Counted from the first letter of the stretch, positions 27,292-36,779 are shown. The stretch is 64,000 nucleotides of DNA from CAZPMC01 sp964587755 (GCA_964587755.1 CAZPMC010000005.1:17790-81789); one strand, 5' to 3'. The notes: generated by a model from the letters alone, not told the origin. Numbers and translations are program-made.

Positions 27292-28482
27292 ATGATTAGA
27301 AAAGTACCAAAAAGTGAGCTGGAGAAAAGACTAAAGCAATTTAGAAAAAGGCTGGATGAAAAAGAACCTCGATGGGAGCTTGCCCTGATAATCAGTAAGA
27401 TTAACCAGTATTATTTTACAGGTACTATGCAGGAGGGCTTGCTTTTTATATACAGGGAAAAGGAGCCTGTGTTATTTGTACGCCGGAGTTACCAGCGGGC
27501 GGTAGACGAATCACTGTTTGAAAACATTAAGCCTATGAATACTTACCGTGATGCTGCGGCATCTGTTGGAAAGCTTCCGGAAACTGTATATTTAGAGACT
27601 GAACTGGTTCCGTTGGCTATGTATGAGAGACTGAAAAAATACTTCGGGTTTAATTCTTTTAAATCCCTGGATTCTTATATAATGGATATCAGGGCGGTTA
27701 AAAGCCCCTACGAACTGGACTTGATGAAAAAAGCCGGTGAGATTCACGCAAAGGTAACAGAAGAAAGGGTCCCTCCATTGCTAAGAGAAGGCATGTCAGA
27801 AGGGGAGCTTATGACAGAGATGTTTAAAGTACTGCAACAGGAAGGCCATCATGGTGTGGTCCGGTTTAACATGTTTGATTCAGAAATTCTTATGGGACAC
27901 ATTGCATTTGGCGTCAGCTCTATTTATCCCACATATTTTAACGGCCCGGGCGGAAATTACGGGCTAAGCCCTGCTTCACCCTTTATGGGGAGTAGTCAGA
28001 CGAAACTAAAAAAGGGTGATTTGGTGTTTATCGATACCGGCTGCTGCTTTGAGGGGTACAATTCTGACAAGACGTTTACTTATGTATTCGGCGGAGAGCT
28101 ACCAAAGCATGCACAACTACAGCATCAAAAATGTGTAGATATTCAAAATAGAATAGCCGAGATGCTAAGGCCAGGTGTGAAGCCCTCACATATTTACAAC
28201 ACCATAATGGAAAGCCTCGATGAGGAATTCCTTAAAAATTTTATGGGATACGATAAGAGAACTGTTAAGTTTTTAGGACACGGTATAGGACTTCATGTCA
28301 ATGAGCTGCCGGTCCTGGCTAAGGGATTCGATGACCCGATACAAGAGGGAATGGTATTTGCTGTTGAGCCTAAGGTTGGCATTAAGGGTGTCGGAATGGT
28401 AGGTATCGAAAATACTTTTGTCGTAACATCCGAGGGCGGTGTATGCATAACAGGAAATCATCCCGGCTTAATGAAGGTATAG
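27292..28482 (+). CDS. M24-family aminopeptidase (Xaa-Pro type)
   Basis: A 396-residue metallopeptidase of the M24 pita-bread family. An N-terminal creatinase-like domain (about 1-130) is followed by the catalytic domain. Metal ligands are expected in DTGCCFEGYNSDKTFTYVF (two Asp), LGHGIGLHVNELP (His), AVEPKVGI (Glu) and GIENTFVV (Glu). Family members remove N-terminal residues before proline or process dipeptides. ATGATG at 27289 gives two possible starts; the second has the better distance from AAGGAG. It has no signal peptide and stands alone. Confidence 0.85.
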   Translation: MIRKVPKSELEKRLKQFRKRLDEKEPRWELALIISKINQYYFTGTMQEGLLFIYREKEPVLFVRRSYQRAVDESLFENIKPMNTYRDAAASVGKLPETVYLETELVPLAMYERLKKYFGFNSFKSLDSYIMDIRAVKSPYELDLMKKAGEIHAKVTEERVPPLLREGMSEGELMTEMFKVLQQEGHHGVVRFNMFDSEILMGHIAFGVSSIYPTYFNGPGGNYGLSPASPFMGSSQTKLKKGDLVFIDTGCCFEGYNSDKTFTYVFGGELPKHAQLQHQKCVDIQNRIAEMLRPGVKPSHIYNTIMESLDEEFLKNFMGYDKRTVKFLGHGIGLHVNELPVLAKGFDDPIQEGMVFAVEPKVGIKGVGMVGIENTFVVTSEGGVCITGNHPGLMKV

Positions 28483-28511
28483 GAAAAGATGAAAAATAAT
28501 GAATAATCCTG

Positions 28512-28547
28512 TCTCTTTCGCAAAAGACTAAACATAAACGAAAGAGA
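28512..28547 (+). other. Inverted repeat before the small spore-protein gene
   Basis: TCTCTTTCG (28512-28520) and CGAAAGAGA (28539-28547) are perfect 9-bp arms with an 18-base loop. The second arm overlaps the purine-rich ribosome site of the TTG start at 28559, so the hairpin could hide it. Confidence 0.55.
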
Positions 28548-28558
28548 GGGTGGTAATA

Positions 28559-28726
28559 TTGCCGAAGAAAGCAAAGAAAGACTACAATTTGGGCGTTCCT
28601 GTGGAAAAGCACGATACTGCTGCGTGGGCTAATATTGAATGCAAGGTATCCCATTCGCAGGTTACAGTACCATCGCTTGAGCAGGTGCTAAACGCAAAGG
28701 AGCATGTTGACGAGAACGAGAAATAA
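28559..28726 (+). CDS. Small spore-surface protein, DUF3787 type
   Basis: A 55-residue protein from a TTG start: MPKKAKKDYNLGVPVEKHDT then AAWANIE and the ending LNAKEHVDENEK. The pattern PVEKHDTAAWANIE...VPSLEQVLNAKEHVD fits the short clostridial DUF3787 (CDIF630_02480-type spore surface protein) family as I recall it. Basic N-terminus, acidic C-terminus, no membrane segment. GAGAGGG lies 6 to 9 bases upstream. It sits between the M24 peptidase and the convergent PFOR gene. The spore-surface role comes from the family, not from this sequence. Confidence 0.72.
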   Translation: MPKKAKKDYNLGVPVEKHDTAAWANIECKVSHSQVTVPSLEQVLNAKEHVDENEK

Positions 28727-28791
28727 ATAGTTGCAAAAGGCAGGTTGATAGGCAGATTCAATATCCAGATGCTTGCCCTCAGCGCCTTGCA

Positions 28792-28820
28792 CAAAAAAGA
28801 AGGACCAGCAGGGCCGGTCC
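28792..28820 (-). terminator. Terminator of the PFOR gene
   Basis: On the minus strand GGACC (28820-28816) and GGTCC (28806-28802) form a GC-rich hairpin followed by TTCTTTTTTG. Confidence 0.75.
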
Positions 28821-28827
28821 ATAGTTT

Positions 28828-31800
28828 TTAATCTGCCAGTCGCTTGTAAGCCTCGTATCTTTCATTAGCATGCTTTTCGGCTGCATCAAACAGCTCGTCG
28901 GCCAATTTGGGAAAGACTGTTTTAAGCTGGGTGTAACGCACCTCGCCCATCAGGAAATCCTTGAAGGGTGCAGAAGGCTCTTTTGAATCCAGCACAAACG
29001 GATTTTTGCCTGCATCACGAAGCTCGGGATTGAAACGATAGAGATGCCAGTATCCGCTTTCTACTGCCTTTTTTTCCTCTGCTATACTTGTGCCCATTCC
29101 GGTTCTGATTCCGTGGGATATACATGGAGCATAGGCTATAATTAATGAGGGACCCTTATAGCTTTCTGCCTCTGCAATAGCCTTTATGGTCTGATTCATG
29201 TTGGCGCCCATGGCAATCTGGGCAACATAGACATATCCATAGCTCATTGCCATCATTCCCAGATCCTTTTTCCTGATTTTCTTTCCTGAAGCGGCGAATT
29301 TTGCCACGGCTGCTGTGGGTGTAGCTTTTGAGGATTGTCCCCCTGTGTTGGAGTAAATTTCAGTATCCATTACAAAAAGGTTTACATCATCACCTGATGC
29401 CAGTACATGATCAAGACCGCCGAATCCTATATCATAAGCCCAACCATCGCCTCCTAAAATCCAGAAGGATTTTTTGACAAGGAAATCCTTCTTTTCAAGT
29501 ATCTCAAGAAGATATTTGTTGTCTTTAATGTCAGCCTCGTTCAGTGCTTTAACTACTTCAGCCGACGATATCTTAGATTCTTCGCCGTCATCACGGGTGC
29601 CCAGCCACCGGCAGAAGGCTTCTTCCACGGACTTTGGTACACCTTCTGCAATAGCCTGATTCATCAGATCCACAATTTTCTCCCTGATTTGTCGCACTCC
29701 AAGATACATTCCGTAGCCGTATTCAGCATTGTCCTCAAACAATGAATTTGCCCATGCTGGTCCTTTGCCATCTTTATTTGTAGTATAGGCAATCGAAGGA
29801 GAACTGGCACTCCAAATAGATGAGCAGCCTGTGGCATTGGCAATCATCATTCTTTCACCGAAAAGCTGTGTCAGAAGTCTTACATAAGGAGTTTCACCGC
29901 AGCCCGGACAAGCGCCGTTGAATTCAAGCAGAGGTTTTGCAAACTGGCTGCCCTTTAATGATTTTCTGTCCAAAATATCATCTTTTGTTGAAAGGGTTAA
30001 TGCAAATTCCCAATTGTCCTTCTGACTGTCAATTTCATCTTCGGCAGGCTTCATAACTAATGCTTTTACCTTAGTGGGACAAACATCGGCACAATTTCCA
30101 CACCCTGTACAATCAAGAGGACTTATCTGAACACGGAAGCGTAGATCCTCCATGCCTTTTCCTGTAGCTTTCAAAGTAGTAAAGCCTGAGGGTGCCCTTT
30201 CAGATTCTTCTTTAGAAAGAAGGAACAGTCTTATTGTGGCATGGGGACATACATAAGAGCAACGCCCGCATTGTATACAGTTTTCAGGCTGCCATTGAGG
30301 AAGCATGACTGCAATTCCTCGTTTTTCATAAGCTGTAGTACCCAAAGGATGAGTACCGTCCTCAATACCACTAAAAGCACTGACGGGAAGCTCGTCGCCC
30401 TCGTGACGGGCCATAGGTCTTTGGATATTCCTGATAAAGTCAGGCACATCCTCAGGTGTTTGTTCTTTCTCGGGTATATCTGACCAGGCTTTTGGTATAG
30501 TGACCTTATGGAGTGCATCAAGGGACTTGTCCACTGCCTTATAATTCATTTCTACAATTTTTGGCCCCTTTTTACCGTATGCTCTGTTAATAGAATCCTT
30601 CAGATAGTTTATGGCATCCTCTACAGGAATAATATTTGCAAGCTTAAAGAAGACTGTCTGCATTATCATGTTAATTCTGTTGCCCAAGCCTACTTCGCCT
30701 GCAATTTTGATGGCATCAATTGTATAAAAATCAATTGAGTTTTTGGCAATATATTTTTTTATTGAGTCGGGTAGATTGACTTCAATACCCTCCATATCCC
30801 ATGGACAGTTTAAAACAAATACTCCCTTTTCCTTTAGTCCTGCTAATATGTCATAGTTGTACAGAAAGGATTTGTTGTGACAGGCAATATAGTCGGCATT
30901 GTAAACAAGATACGGGCTTCTGATGGGCTTGGGACCAAACCTTAGATGAGAAACTGTGGTACCTCCTGACTTCTTGCTGTCGTATGAAAAGTATCCCTGC
31001 ACATAGAGGTCTGTGTTGTCACCGATAATTTTTATGGCCTCTTTATTTGCCCCTACGGTCCCGTCAGAGCCCAAGCCCCAGAACTTGCAGCTTATTGTCC
31101 CCTTTGGGGTGGTTTCAACTATAGGCCCCTCAGCTAACGAGGTGTTTGTTACATCATCTACAATTCCTATTGTAAAGCCATCCTTTGGGGTTTCGCTCTT
31201 AAGATTGCCAAAGACCGAAATAATTTGGGACGGGCGTACATCCTTAGAACCAAGGCCATATCTTCCACCGACTATCAGTGGCTTTTGACCTTCTGCACTA
31301 TAAAAGGCTTTGCACACATCAAGGTATAGAGGTTCTCCGGGAGAGCCTGGCTCCTTGGTCCTATCCAATACCGCAATCTTCTTAACACTTTCAGGAATTG
31401 CGCCAAGGAAGCTTTTTTCGCAGAAAGGCCTGTACAGTCTTACCTTAAGAGCACCGGTTTTTTCGCCTGAAGCATTTAAGAAATCAACTGTCTCATAAAT
31501 AGTATCGCAGGCAGAACCCATTGCAATAATGACAAGCTCCGCATCCTTTGCACCATAGTACTCAAAGAGACTGTAGCTGCGGCCTGTGATGCTTTTAAAA
31601 TCCTTCATACAGCCCTCTACAATAGAGGGTACAGCATTGTAGAAGGGGTTTCCCGCCTCCCTGCCCTGAAAGTAAATGTCGGGATTCTGAGCCGTGCCTC
31701 TGACAACCGGATGCTCCGGATTTAAAGCCCTTCCCCTAAAATCCTTAATATCATCCATGCTCACGATTTTAGCCAGATCATCGTATTCTACTGTACTGAT

Positions 31801-32340
31801 TTTTTGGTATTCGTGGGATGTCCTAAATCCATCAAAGAAGTGGATAAAAGGGATCCGGGATTTTATTGCAGCTAAATGAGCAATACAGCCCAAGTCCATA
31901 GACTCCTGTACACTTGCTGAGGCTAATAATGCTGCTCCTGTTTGCCTGCATGCCATGACGTCCTGGTGGTCTCCGAAAATAGACAATGCATGCACAGCAA
32001 TTGCTCTTGCAGAAACGTGGAGCACACCCGGCAGCAATTCGCCTGCCATTTTGTACAAGTTGGGTATCATTAAAAGAAGTCCCTGTGATGCTGTGTAAGT
32101 GGTTGTCAATGCCCCTGCCTGTAATGAGCCGTGCATGGCTCCGGCGGCACCTGCTTCTGACTGCATCTCCACTACTTTGACTGTTTGACCGAAAATATTT
32201 TTCATCCCGTGAGCCGACCATTCATCGACCGCTTCTGCCATCGGCGACGAAGGGGTTATTGGGAATATTGCCGCTACCTCCGTAAAGGCGTAGGATGCAT
32301 ATGCGGCAGCTTGGTTTCCATCCATTGTTGACATTTTCAT
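28828..32340 (-). CDS. nifJ: Pyruvate:ferredoxin (flavodoxin) oxidoreductase
   Basis: A 1170-residue single-chain PFOR, converting pyruvate and CoA to acetyl-CoA, CO2 and reduced ferredoxin in the cytosol. The N-terminal domain starts MDGNQAAAYASYAFTEVAAI with the FPITPSSPM motif. Two [4Fe-4S] sites are in CIQCGRCSYVCPHATIR and CTGCGNCADVCPTKV. A proximal cluster Cys pair is in GACPGCGET. The thiamine diphosphate motif is GDGWAYDIGFGGLDHVL. Length matches the homodimeric clostridial enzyme. The ATG follows AGGAGAG. It is transcribed alone and ends at a clear terminator. It is the central catabolic step for glycolytic pyruvate here. Confidence 0.97.
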   Translation of the reverse strand: MKMSTMDGNQAAAYASYAFTEVAAIFPITPSSPMAEAVDEWSAHGMKNIFGQTVKVVEMQSEAGAAGAMHGSLQAGALTTTYTASQGLLLMIPNLYKMAGELLPGVLHVSARAIAVHALSIFGDHQDVMACRQTGAALLASASVQESMDLGCIAHLAAIKSRIPFIHFFDGFRTSHEYQKISTVEYDDLAKIVSMDDIKDFRGRALNPEHPVVRGTAQNPDIYFQGREAGNPFYNAVPSIVEGCMKDFKSITGRSYSLFEYYGAKDAELVIIAMGSACDTIYETVDFLNASGEKTGALKVRLYRPFCEKSFLGAIPESVKKIAVLDRTKEPGSPGEPLYLDVCKAFYSAEGQKPLIVGGRYGLGSKDVRPSQIISVFGNLKSETPKDGFTIGIVDDVTNTSLAEGPIVETTPKGTISCKFWGLGSDGTVGANKEAIKIIGDNTDLYVQGYFSYDSKKSGGTTVSHLRFGPKPIRSPYLVYNADYIACHNKSFLYNYDILAGLKEKGVFVLNCPWDMEGIEVNLPDSIKKYIAKNSIDFYTIDAIKIAGEVGLGNRINMIMQTVFFKLANIIPVEDAINYLKDSINRAYGKKGPKIVEMNYKAVDKSLDALHKVTIPKAWSDIPEKEQTPEDVPDFIRNIQRPMARHEGDELPVSAFSGIEDGTHPLGTTAYEKRGIAVMLPQWQPENCIQCGRCSYVCPHATIRLFLLSKEESERAPSGFTTLKATGKGMEDLRFRVQISPLDCTGCGNCADVCPTKVKALVMKPAEDEIDSQKDNWEFALTLSTKDDILDRKSLKGSQFAKPLLEFNGACPGCGETPYVRLLTQLFGERMMIANATGCSSIWSASSPSIAYTTNKDGKGPAWANSLFEDNAEYGYGMYLGVRQIREKIVDLMNQAIAEGVPKSVEEAFCRWLGTRDDGEESKISSAEVVKALNEADIKDNKYLLEILEKKDFLVKKSFWILGGDGWAYDIGFGGLDHVLASGDDVNLFVMDTEIYSNTGGQSSKATPTAAVAKFAASGKKIRKKDLGMMAMSYGYVYVAQIAMGANMNQTIKAIAEAESYKGPSLIIAYAPCISHGIRTGMGTSIAEEKKAVESGYWHLYRFNPELRDAGKNPFVLDSKEPSAPFKDFLMGEVRYTQLKTVFPKLADELFDAAEKHANERYEAYKRLAD

Positions 32341-32413
32341 ATGAAACTCTCCTCTTTTCTGCTACTTAATAAGTATTATTTCAAGAAAAGACAATAAAAT
32401 GTATACGAAATTA

Positions 32414-33913
32414 TTAACGTACGCTGAAGGATATGCCTCCTAATCCAAACACTGTAGAAAAGCATGCTAAAATAATGACTAGTGCTCTTATAACAGGTGC
32501 AATACCGATTAAAATACTGTTTAGTGTTATGGCTATAAGATATGCAGCGACACCTGTAAGCAGCAGAGTTATAATGTCTTGAATCTCAAAATTGAATTCA
32601 CATATTTTTTTTATTTCTCTTATGTTTATAATAAGTGCAGTGACAGATGTGATTATAATCGACAGACCATATCCATAAATATTTAGCCTTGGAATGGAAG
32701 CAAATATAAAAGTGAGAAAAAGGCCCTCCAGAGATATTATGGTTGAATTTCTAAGTAATATATTTTGTTTACCCAAGGCATTTAGTATACCAAAGGTCGG
32801 AGAAGAAACAAAGGAAAAGAGGCATATTAAAGAGGAAAATCTAATCATATTTCCTAAGTCATTTCTTTGATAAAACAGGTATCCTAATGTTTCAGGCAAT
32901 GACAGACATATAGCGGCAGTGGCAATACCAACAGCAAAGGAAAGCTTAAGAACCTGTGCAATTCTCTCTTCCGCTGACCAGAAGTCCTTCCTGCTCATAT
33001 TCAGTGATAGCTCGGGAACCAGCACAGTGAGCATTGAGCCAATTATTATTGAGGGAAGATATGATATATTTAGAGCCATTCCGCTGAATTTTCCTATGGC
33101 AGACAAGGCTCCACTATATGTAAGGCCGGCCGCAACAAGTCTTCTGGGAAGCATAAGTGCTGACACGGCAGATAGTATTGAGGACAGAATTCCATTTAGA
33201 CCGAGAGGGACGGATATAACAAGCACATCAAATAAAAGCTGGATTCTTGATTTGCTTTTCCCAGTGACGGGTTTTATTTTTGACCGTTGGATTTTATAGC
33301 TGGCAAACAGCATTGTCATGCTTACAAGCTCACCCACTGCCAGAGCCAGATATGCAATAGCTACAGTTTTATCAACATTGACAGGTTTACATATCGAGAT
33401 CACGCTAAGCAGGATAACTACCCGCAGAAGCTTTTCAACTATGTCTATGGAAGATGTAACCATATATTTGCCAAGTCCGTAAAAATACCCTTTAATGACC
33501 GCCGATAACGGCACAAAAAGCACAGCGGGACATAAACATTTTATTGCGGTTTCGGCCCTTAAATCCCTGACAAGATAGGCAGCTATACCTTTGCGAAGTA
33601 AAAGTGCAATAAGAGCAACATTGAAGGCTGAAAAAAACACGAATACAAGTACTGTATGGAGAGTTCTGTTAAGATTTTTAATATCCCTCCTACTGAAATA
33701 TAGGGCTGTTATTTTGGAAACAGCTGTTATCAGGCCGTCGCTTGTGATACATAAAAGAAGGCTGTAGATAGGCATTATAAGGCCATAGAGGCCAAGCCCC
33801 TCAGCTCCCAGCTTTCGTGAGAGCACAATTGAGAAGATAAAAGAGATAATCCCTGTTACCATGTTTGACAGAGTAAGTGTGAAGGAATCTTTATAAAATT
33901 TATCAATAGCCAC
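32414..33913 (-). CDS. spoVB: SpoVB-like stage V sporulation / lipid-linked precursor exporter family protein
   Basis: A 499-residue polytopic protein with about 14 membrane segments of the MOP flippase superfamily, close to SpoVB. Typical are the start DSFTLTLSNMVTGIISFIFSIVLSRKLGAEGLGLYGLIMP and later LMLPRRL. SpoVB is required for spore cortex synthesis and is thought to handle lipid-linked peptidoglycan precursors. The start is GTG at 33913 with GAGG 7 bases upstream. It lies downstream of the tgl operon terminator on the same strand. Paralogous polysaccharide flippases look similar, so the gene name is probable rather than certain. Confidence 0.82.
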   Translation of the reverse strand: MAIDKFYKDSFTLTLSNMVTGIISFIFSIVLSRKLGAEGLGLYGLIMPIYSLLLCITSDGLITAVSKITALYFSRRDIKNLNRTLHTVLVFVFFSAFNVALIALLLRKGIAAYLVRDLRAETAIKCLCPAVLFVPLSAVIKGYFYGLGKYMVTSSIDIVEKLLRVVILLSVISICKPVNVDKTVAIAYLALAVGELVSMTMLFASYKIQRSKIKPVTGKSKSRIQLLFDVLVISVPLGLNGILSSILSAVSALMLPRRLVAAGLTYSGALSAIGKFSGMALNISYLPSIIIGSMLTVLVPELSLNMSRKDFWSAEERIAQVLKLSFAVGIATAAICLSLPETLGYLFYQRNDLGNMIRFSSLICLFSFVSSPTFGILNALGKQNILLRNSTIISLEGLFLTFIFASIPRLNIYGYGLSIIITSVTALIINIREIKKICEFNFEIQDIITLLLTGVAAYLIAITLNSILIGIAPVIRALVIILACFSTVFGLGGISFSVR

Positions 33914-33929
33914 AGCAAAAACCTCGGTA

Positions 33930-33976
33930 TAAAAGGGAGCCTGATGAATTCTATTTAAAGTTATTCATAAGGCTCC
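33930..33976 (-). terminator. Terminator of the tgl operon
   Basis: On the minus strand GGAGCCT (33976-33970) pairs with AGGCTCC (33942-33936); ATGAAT/ATTCAT extend the stem after one mismatch, and CTTTT follows. Confidence 0.75.
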
Positions 33977-33980
33977 TCAT

Positions 33981-34745
33981 TTATGTTTGCACCGAGGCTG
34001 CCTTGTGTCTGTACAAGCCTGATAAATCGGGACGGGTTGCTGTATCCATGAGATATGCCGATGTTTCGGAGCCCTCTGCTCTATTTGCATTAAGAGCTGC
34101 TATAATTCTATCCGCATCGGTAATACCTATACCATGACCGTAATACTTGCCGCCACTAAGGTCAATGGCATTTTCGCCCTGCCATTCTGGTGTAAGCGGA
34201 TTGACATCAGGATTTCTAAAGTATCTACAGTCTCCGGGCAGATAATCAGAAAGGGCGCGGTATGTTCTGATGCCCAAGAGATTGTCAATTTGTTGCCAGT
34301 TCATCAATACAATTTTTCTAAATGAAGAATTGAATAAGCTATCACCGTAAATATCCAGTACAGCCTTGTAATATATAATAACAATTGCTGTGGCACATTC
34401 GGTTCCGTATTTTCTTGTGTTTATAAAAATATCGTTTATTGCATCTGAAGGTAGTACTCCATCCTTTAAGACAAATCCTCCATCATCTCTCAGATTCCAA
34501 AAGTCTTCATTGCATTTTGCTTCCTGAAAGATACGAAAAGCAAGTCTGCTTCTGTACAAGGCATAAGAGGCATCAATTATTTTCCTGCGCAAATCTATTT
34601 CAAAGGTCAATTCATCCAAAGAAGAGTACCTATAAATTCTTTCGCTTTTTGAAAGAATATCGACTATTATATATTCCACACTGCCTGTAGAATACTGATT
34701 TAAAAGAGAGCTAGAATCGAATGGAGTGCCGGAAATATATATCAT
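33981..34745 (-). CDS. tgl: Spore-coat protein-glutamine gamma-glutamyltransferase
   Basis: A 254-residue transglutaminase of the Bacillus Tgl type. The conserved block ECATAIVIIYYKAVLDIYGD contains the catalytic Cys117 (Cys116 in B. subtilis), and the later GDCRYFRNPDVNPLTPEWQGEN and YYGHGIGI segments match too. It forms epsilon-(gamma-glutamyl)lysine bonds between coat proteins late in sporulation. Its ATG overlaps the stop of the upstream gene (ATGA), so it is translationally coupled. It is the third gene of an operon with a sigma-K-like promoter. A terminator follows 5 bases after the stop. Confidence 0.92.
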   Translation of the reverse strand: MIYISGTPFDSSSLLNQYSTGSVEYIIVDILSKSERIYRYSSLDELTFEIDLRRKIIDASYALYRSRLAFRIFQEAKCNEDFWNLRDDGGFVLKDGVLPSDAINDIFINTRKYGTECATAIVIIYYKAVLDIYGDSLFNSSFRKIVLMNWQQIDNLLGIRTYRALSDYLPGDCRYFRNPDVNPLTPEWQGENAIDLSGGKYYGHGIGITDADRIIAALNANRAEGSETSAYLMDTATRPDLSGLYRHKAASVQT

Positions 34746-35734
34746 GTCAATCCCCCCTTCAAGCGAAATGCTAATGCCAGTTGTTCGTTGACATCAAGGC
34801 GCAGGAAGGTGTGCCATTGGTATATATTTCTTCTGTAAAGCATATAGGAAAAGTCAGCAAGAAGCTGTTGCTGGCTATCGGGTAGATTTTTAAAGCTATC
34901 GGCAAGCCTTTTTTCAAATTCATTGAAAGGGAAGAGTGGCTCAGCCGTATCAACCGATATTGGCCGGCACAGATATTTTGCAATCCGTGATACTTTAAAG
35001 TGGATTGGTGAGCTGCTTTGGTGTAAGCTCTCGCCGGTGTAATATACAAATGGTTTATTTTCCTGAAGCCATACAAGAGCACGTGTATACCCGTAGGGGT
35101 CTGGTATATTTAAAGGGCTTAAGGCAGGGATAAAGCTTAAAAGCTTATAGGCAAGTTCTCTATCTTTAATATTATAAGAATTCAGCCATTTAGCAATAAT
35201 TAAAATACTATCGACACTTCTGCCCTCGAAAAATGCCCAAACCAGGTCGTGAATATACTTACCCTTTCTATGCCTTGAGAAGAACATTTCGGCTATTTGC
35301 GCCAATACAGAAATATCTTTAAAGCGCTTTATCAACAGGGCAGCAGAAAACTCCATAAGTCTATCGTACTGCTTGCCAAGGTCATCCTCAAGGCCTCCGG
35401 TTTCTATCATCCATCTGAGAACGGATGCTGTATGATCATCATCTGAACGAAAATTACTGTTAAGCCTCCGGGCTTTATTACCTGTCAGGTCCTCCGCTAT
35501 TTTCAAAGCTTTTTGGTACTTTACATCAAGCTCTCTGGTCACAGCGTACTGTGAAAGCTCATGCCTGATTGCAAACAGGGTTCCAAAGCTCAATTGCTGA
35601 TTATTTATCATATCCAGAGCTTTACTTCTGTCTTTTTTTAAAAGCCCGGAATAATAGCTTCTCAATCCCTCGGTGCCATTGGCTGCTCTAAGATTATCCA
35701 GCACACTCCGGAAATTTGTATTAATTGCTTCCAC
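34742..35734 (-). CDS. Uncharacterised alpha-helical protein of the tgl operon
   Basis: A 330-residue soluble protein that I do not recognise. It appears wholly alpha-helical with HEAT- or TPR-like amphipathic segments. It has no signal peptide, membrane segment or Cys motif. Distinct parts are RWMIETGGLEDDLGKQYDRLMEFSAALLIKRFKDISVLAQIAEMF in the middle and a short proline-containing part around IPALSPLNIPDPYGYT. It starts 13 bases after the FG-GAP/TPR gene and overlaps tgl by 4 bases. Its place in the operon suggests a mother-cell, coat-related role. It could be a substrate or a scaffold for the transglutaminase, which is inference only. Confidence 0.7.
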   Translation of the reverse strand: MEAINTNFRSVLDNLRAANGTEGLRSYYSGLLKKDRSKALDMINNQQLSFGTLFAIRHELSQYAVTRELDVKYQKALKIAEDLTGNKARRLNSNFRSDDDHTASVLRWMIETGGLEDDLGKQYDRLMEFSAALLIKRFKDISVLAQIAEMFFSRHRKGKYIHDLVWAFFEGRSVDSILIIAKWLNSYNIKDRELAYKLLSFIPALSPLNIPDPYGYTRALVWLQENKPFVYYTGESLHQSSSPIHFKVSRIAKYLCRPISVDTAEPLFPFNEFEKRLADSFKNLPDSQQQLLADFSYMLYRRNIYQWHTFLRLDVNEQLALAFRLKGGLT

Positions 35735-35747
35735 CTCCTAAAACAGG

Positions 35748-36716
35748 TCATAAGAGCTGACCCCGCAGTGTATTAAACCTTTCGTTGAGCATAGTATCCT
35801 GACTACGTGCAAGACCCAGGTCTACAGCTCTTAATGCATGAGCTGGATTGCCCGCCTTTGCCATACAGTTTGCAAGGTTATACCAGCTTGCTGCATCATC
35901 GGGATTGATTCTGAGCTTTCTGATATAGTAGGGTATTACTTTGTTGGATAAGTAACGATTACCGTTTAATTGCGTAAGCTCAAAGCCATTCCAATTTATT
36001 AGCTCGATATCATAAACGTCTGGGGCTTCCTCATGCCATAGTGCAAGCACAGCTCTTCCCGGTGCTGATGTGCTGCTGCGGGATGTCTGAAGATCAATTT
36101 TACTGTAGTCTTTGCTGAATATTTTCCTGGCGCTTCCGCCCTCGAGGGAGTATGCAATAAGTGTCCTTTTGTTGGCTGCTGACTCCATTCCGAGGAGTAA
36201 AAAGGGTTTACCGTCACTTGAAACTATTGCGCTGTTTCTGTAATGCATTAATTTGAAGTCAGGTGTGCTTAATTCTGCAATCTTGTACCACTGGACGGCA
36301 TCTTTTTTCAGAACAAGAGTTTTTATTCCCTCATTTGTTGTATATGAGGTAACCAATTCTCTGCGGCCGTCTCCATCAAGATCAGCAAATTGAATTTCAT
36401 TTGAATTTTCCGGGTATTGTGGCCTTATAAGACTTGCACCCGGAGGCAGGAAGGTACTTACTACCGCTTTGTAATCTATGGTTTCCCGCGGCCTTGACAC
36501 AAACTGTGAAACGGCGTTGCTAAGGCCCTTCGACAATTCTTCCAGAGGTCTTCTTATAGAATTTAAATCCGGGAGCTTTATTGTCGGGCTTTGATTTATT
36601 ACACTTTGCAAGTTTTGCCTGATTGAATCAAAATTGAAAGTGTCGGAGTAATATTTAAGGCTGCTGCGAATCACCTTCTCAAGTGGCTCAAGCCCAGTGC
36701 CTCTGAATATTAGCAT
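35748..36716 (-). CDS. FG-GAP-like and TPR-like protein, first gene of the tgl operon
   Basis: A 322-residue protein without signal peptide. The first 80 residues are helical. The middle (about 95-235) has beta-propeller-like strands with an FG-GAP calcium-type motif, DLDGDGRREL, near residue 115. The last 60 residues (INPDDAASWYNLANCMAKAGNPAHALRAVDLGLARS) form a TPR-type pair of helices. I recognise modules, not a named family. The ATG follows GGAGAGAGG. It lies about 35 bases downstream of the sigma-K-like -10. A coat-assembly adaptor is conceivable; not shown. Confidence 0.7.
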   Translation of the reverse strand: MLIFRGTGLEPLEKVIRSSLKYYSDTFNFDSIRQNLQSVINQSPTIKLPDLNSIRRPLEELSKGLSNAVSQFVSRPRETIDYKAVVSTFLPPGASLIRPQYPENSNEIQFADLDGDGRRELVTSYTTNEGIKTLVLKKDAVQWYKIAELSTPDFKLMHYRNSAIVSSDGKPFLLLGMESAANKRTLIAYSLEGGSARKIFSKDYSKIDLQTSRSSTSAPGRAVLALWHEEAPDVYDIELINWNGFELTQLNGNRYLSNKVIPYYIRKLRINPDDAASWYNLANCMAKAGNPAHALRAVDLGLARSQDTMLNERFNTLRGQLL

Positions 36717-36751
36717 GGTCCTCTCTCCTTTGATGATAGGTATTACTCCTA

Positions 36752-36779
36752 TATACTATGCGGTGCTTTGTAAAATTGT
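36752..36779 (-). promoter_or_regulatory. Sigma-K-like promoter of the tgl operon
   Basis: On the minus strand a -35 core AC (36779-36778) and, 17 bases on, CATAGTATA (36760-36752), fitting the mother-cell sigma-K consensus AC-N16/17-CATAnnnTA. It lies 36 bases before the first gene. The coat role of tgl supports the call. Confidence 0.6.

Noticed and set aside
28559..28794. Minus-strand frames opposite the small spore protein
   Set aside because: The plus-strand 55-residue product matches a known family pattern and has a ribosome site; the opposite frames have neither.
31832..32221. 129-residue minus-strand frame inside PFOR
   Set aside because: Same-strand alternative frame within a conserved enzyme; it has no independent support.
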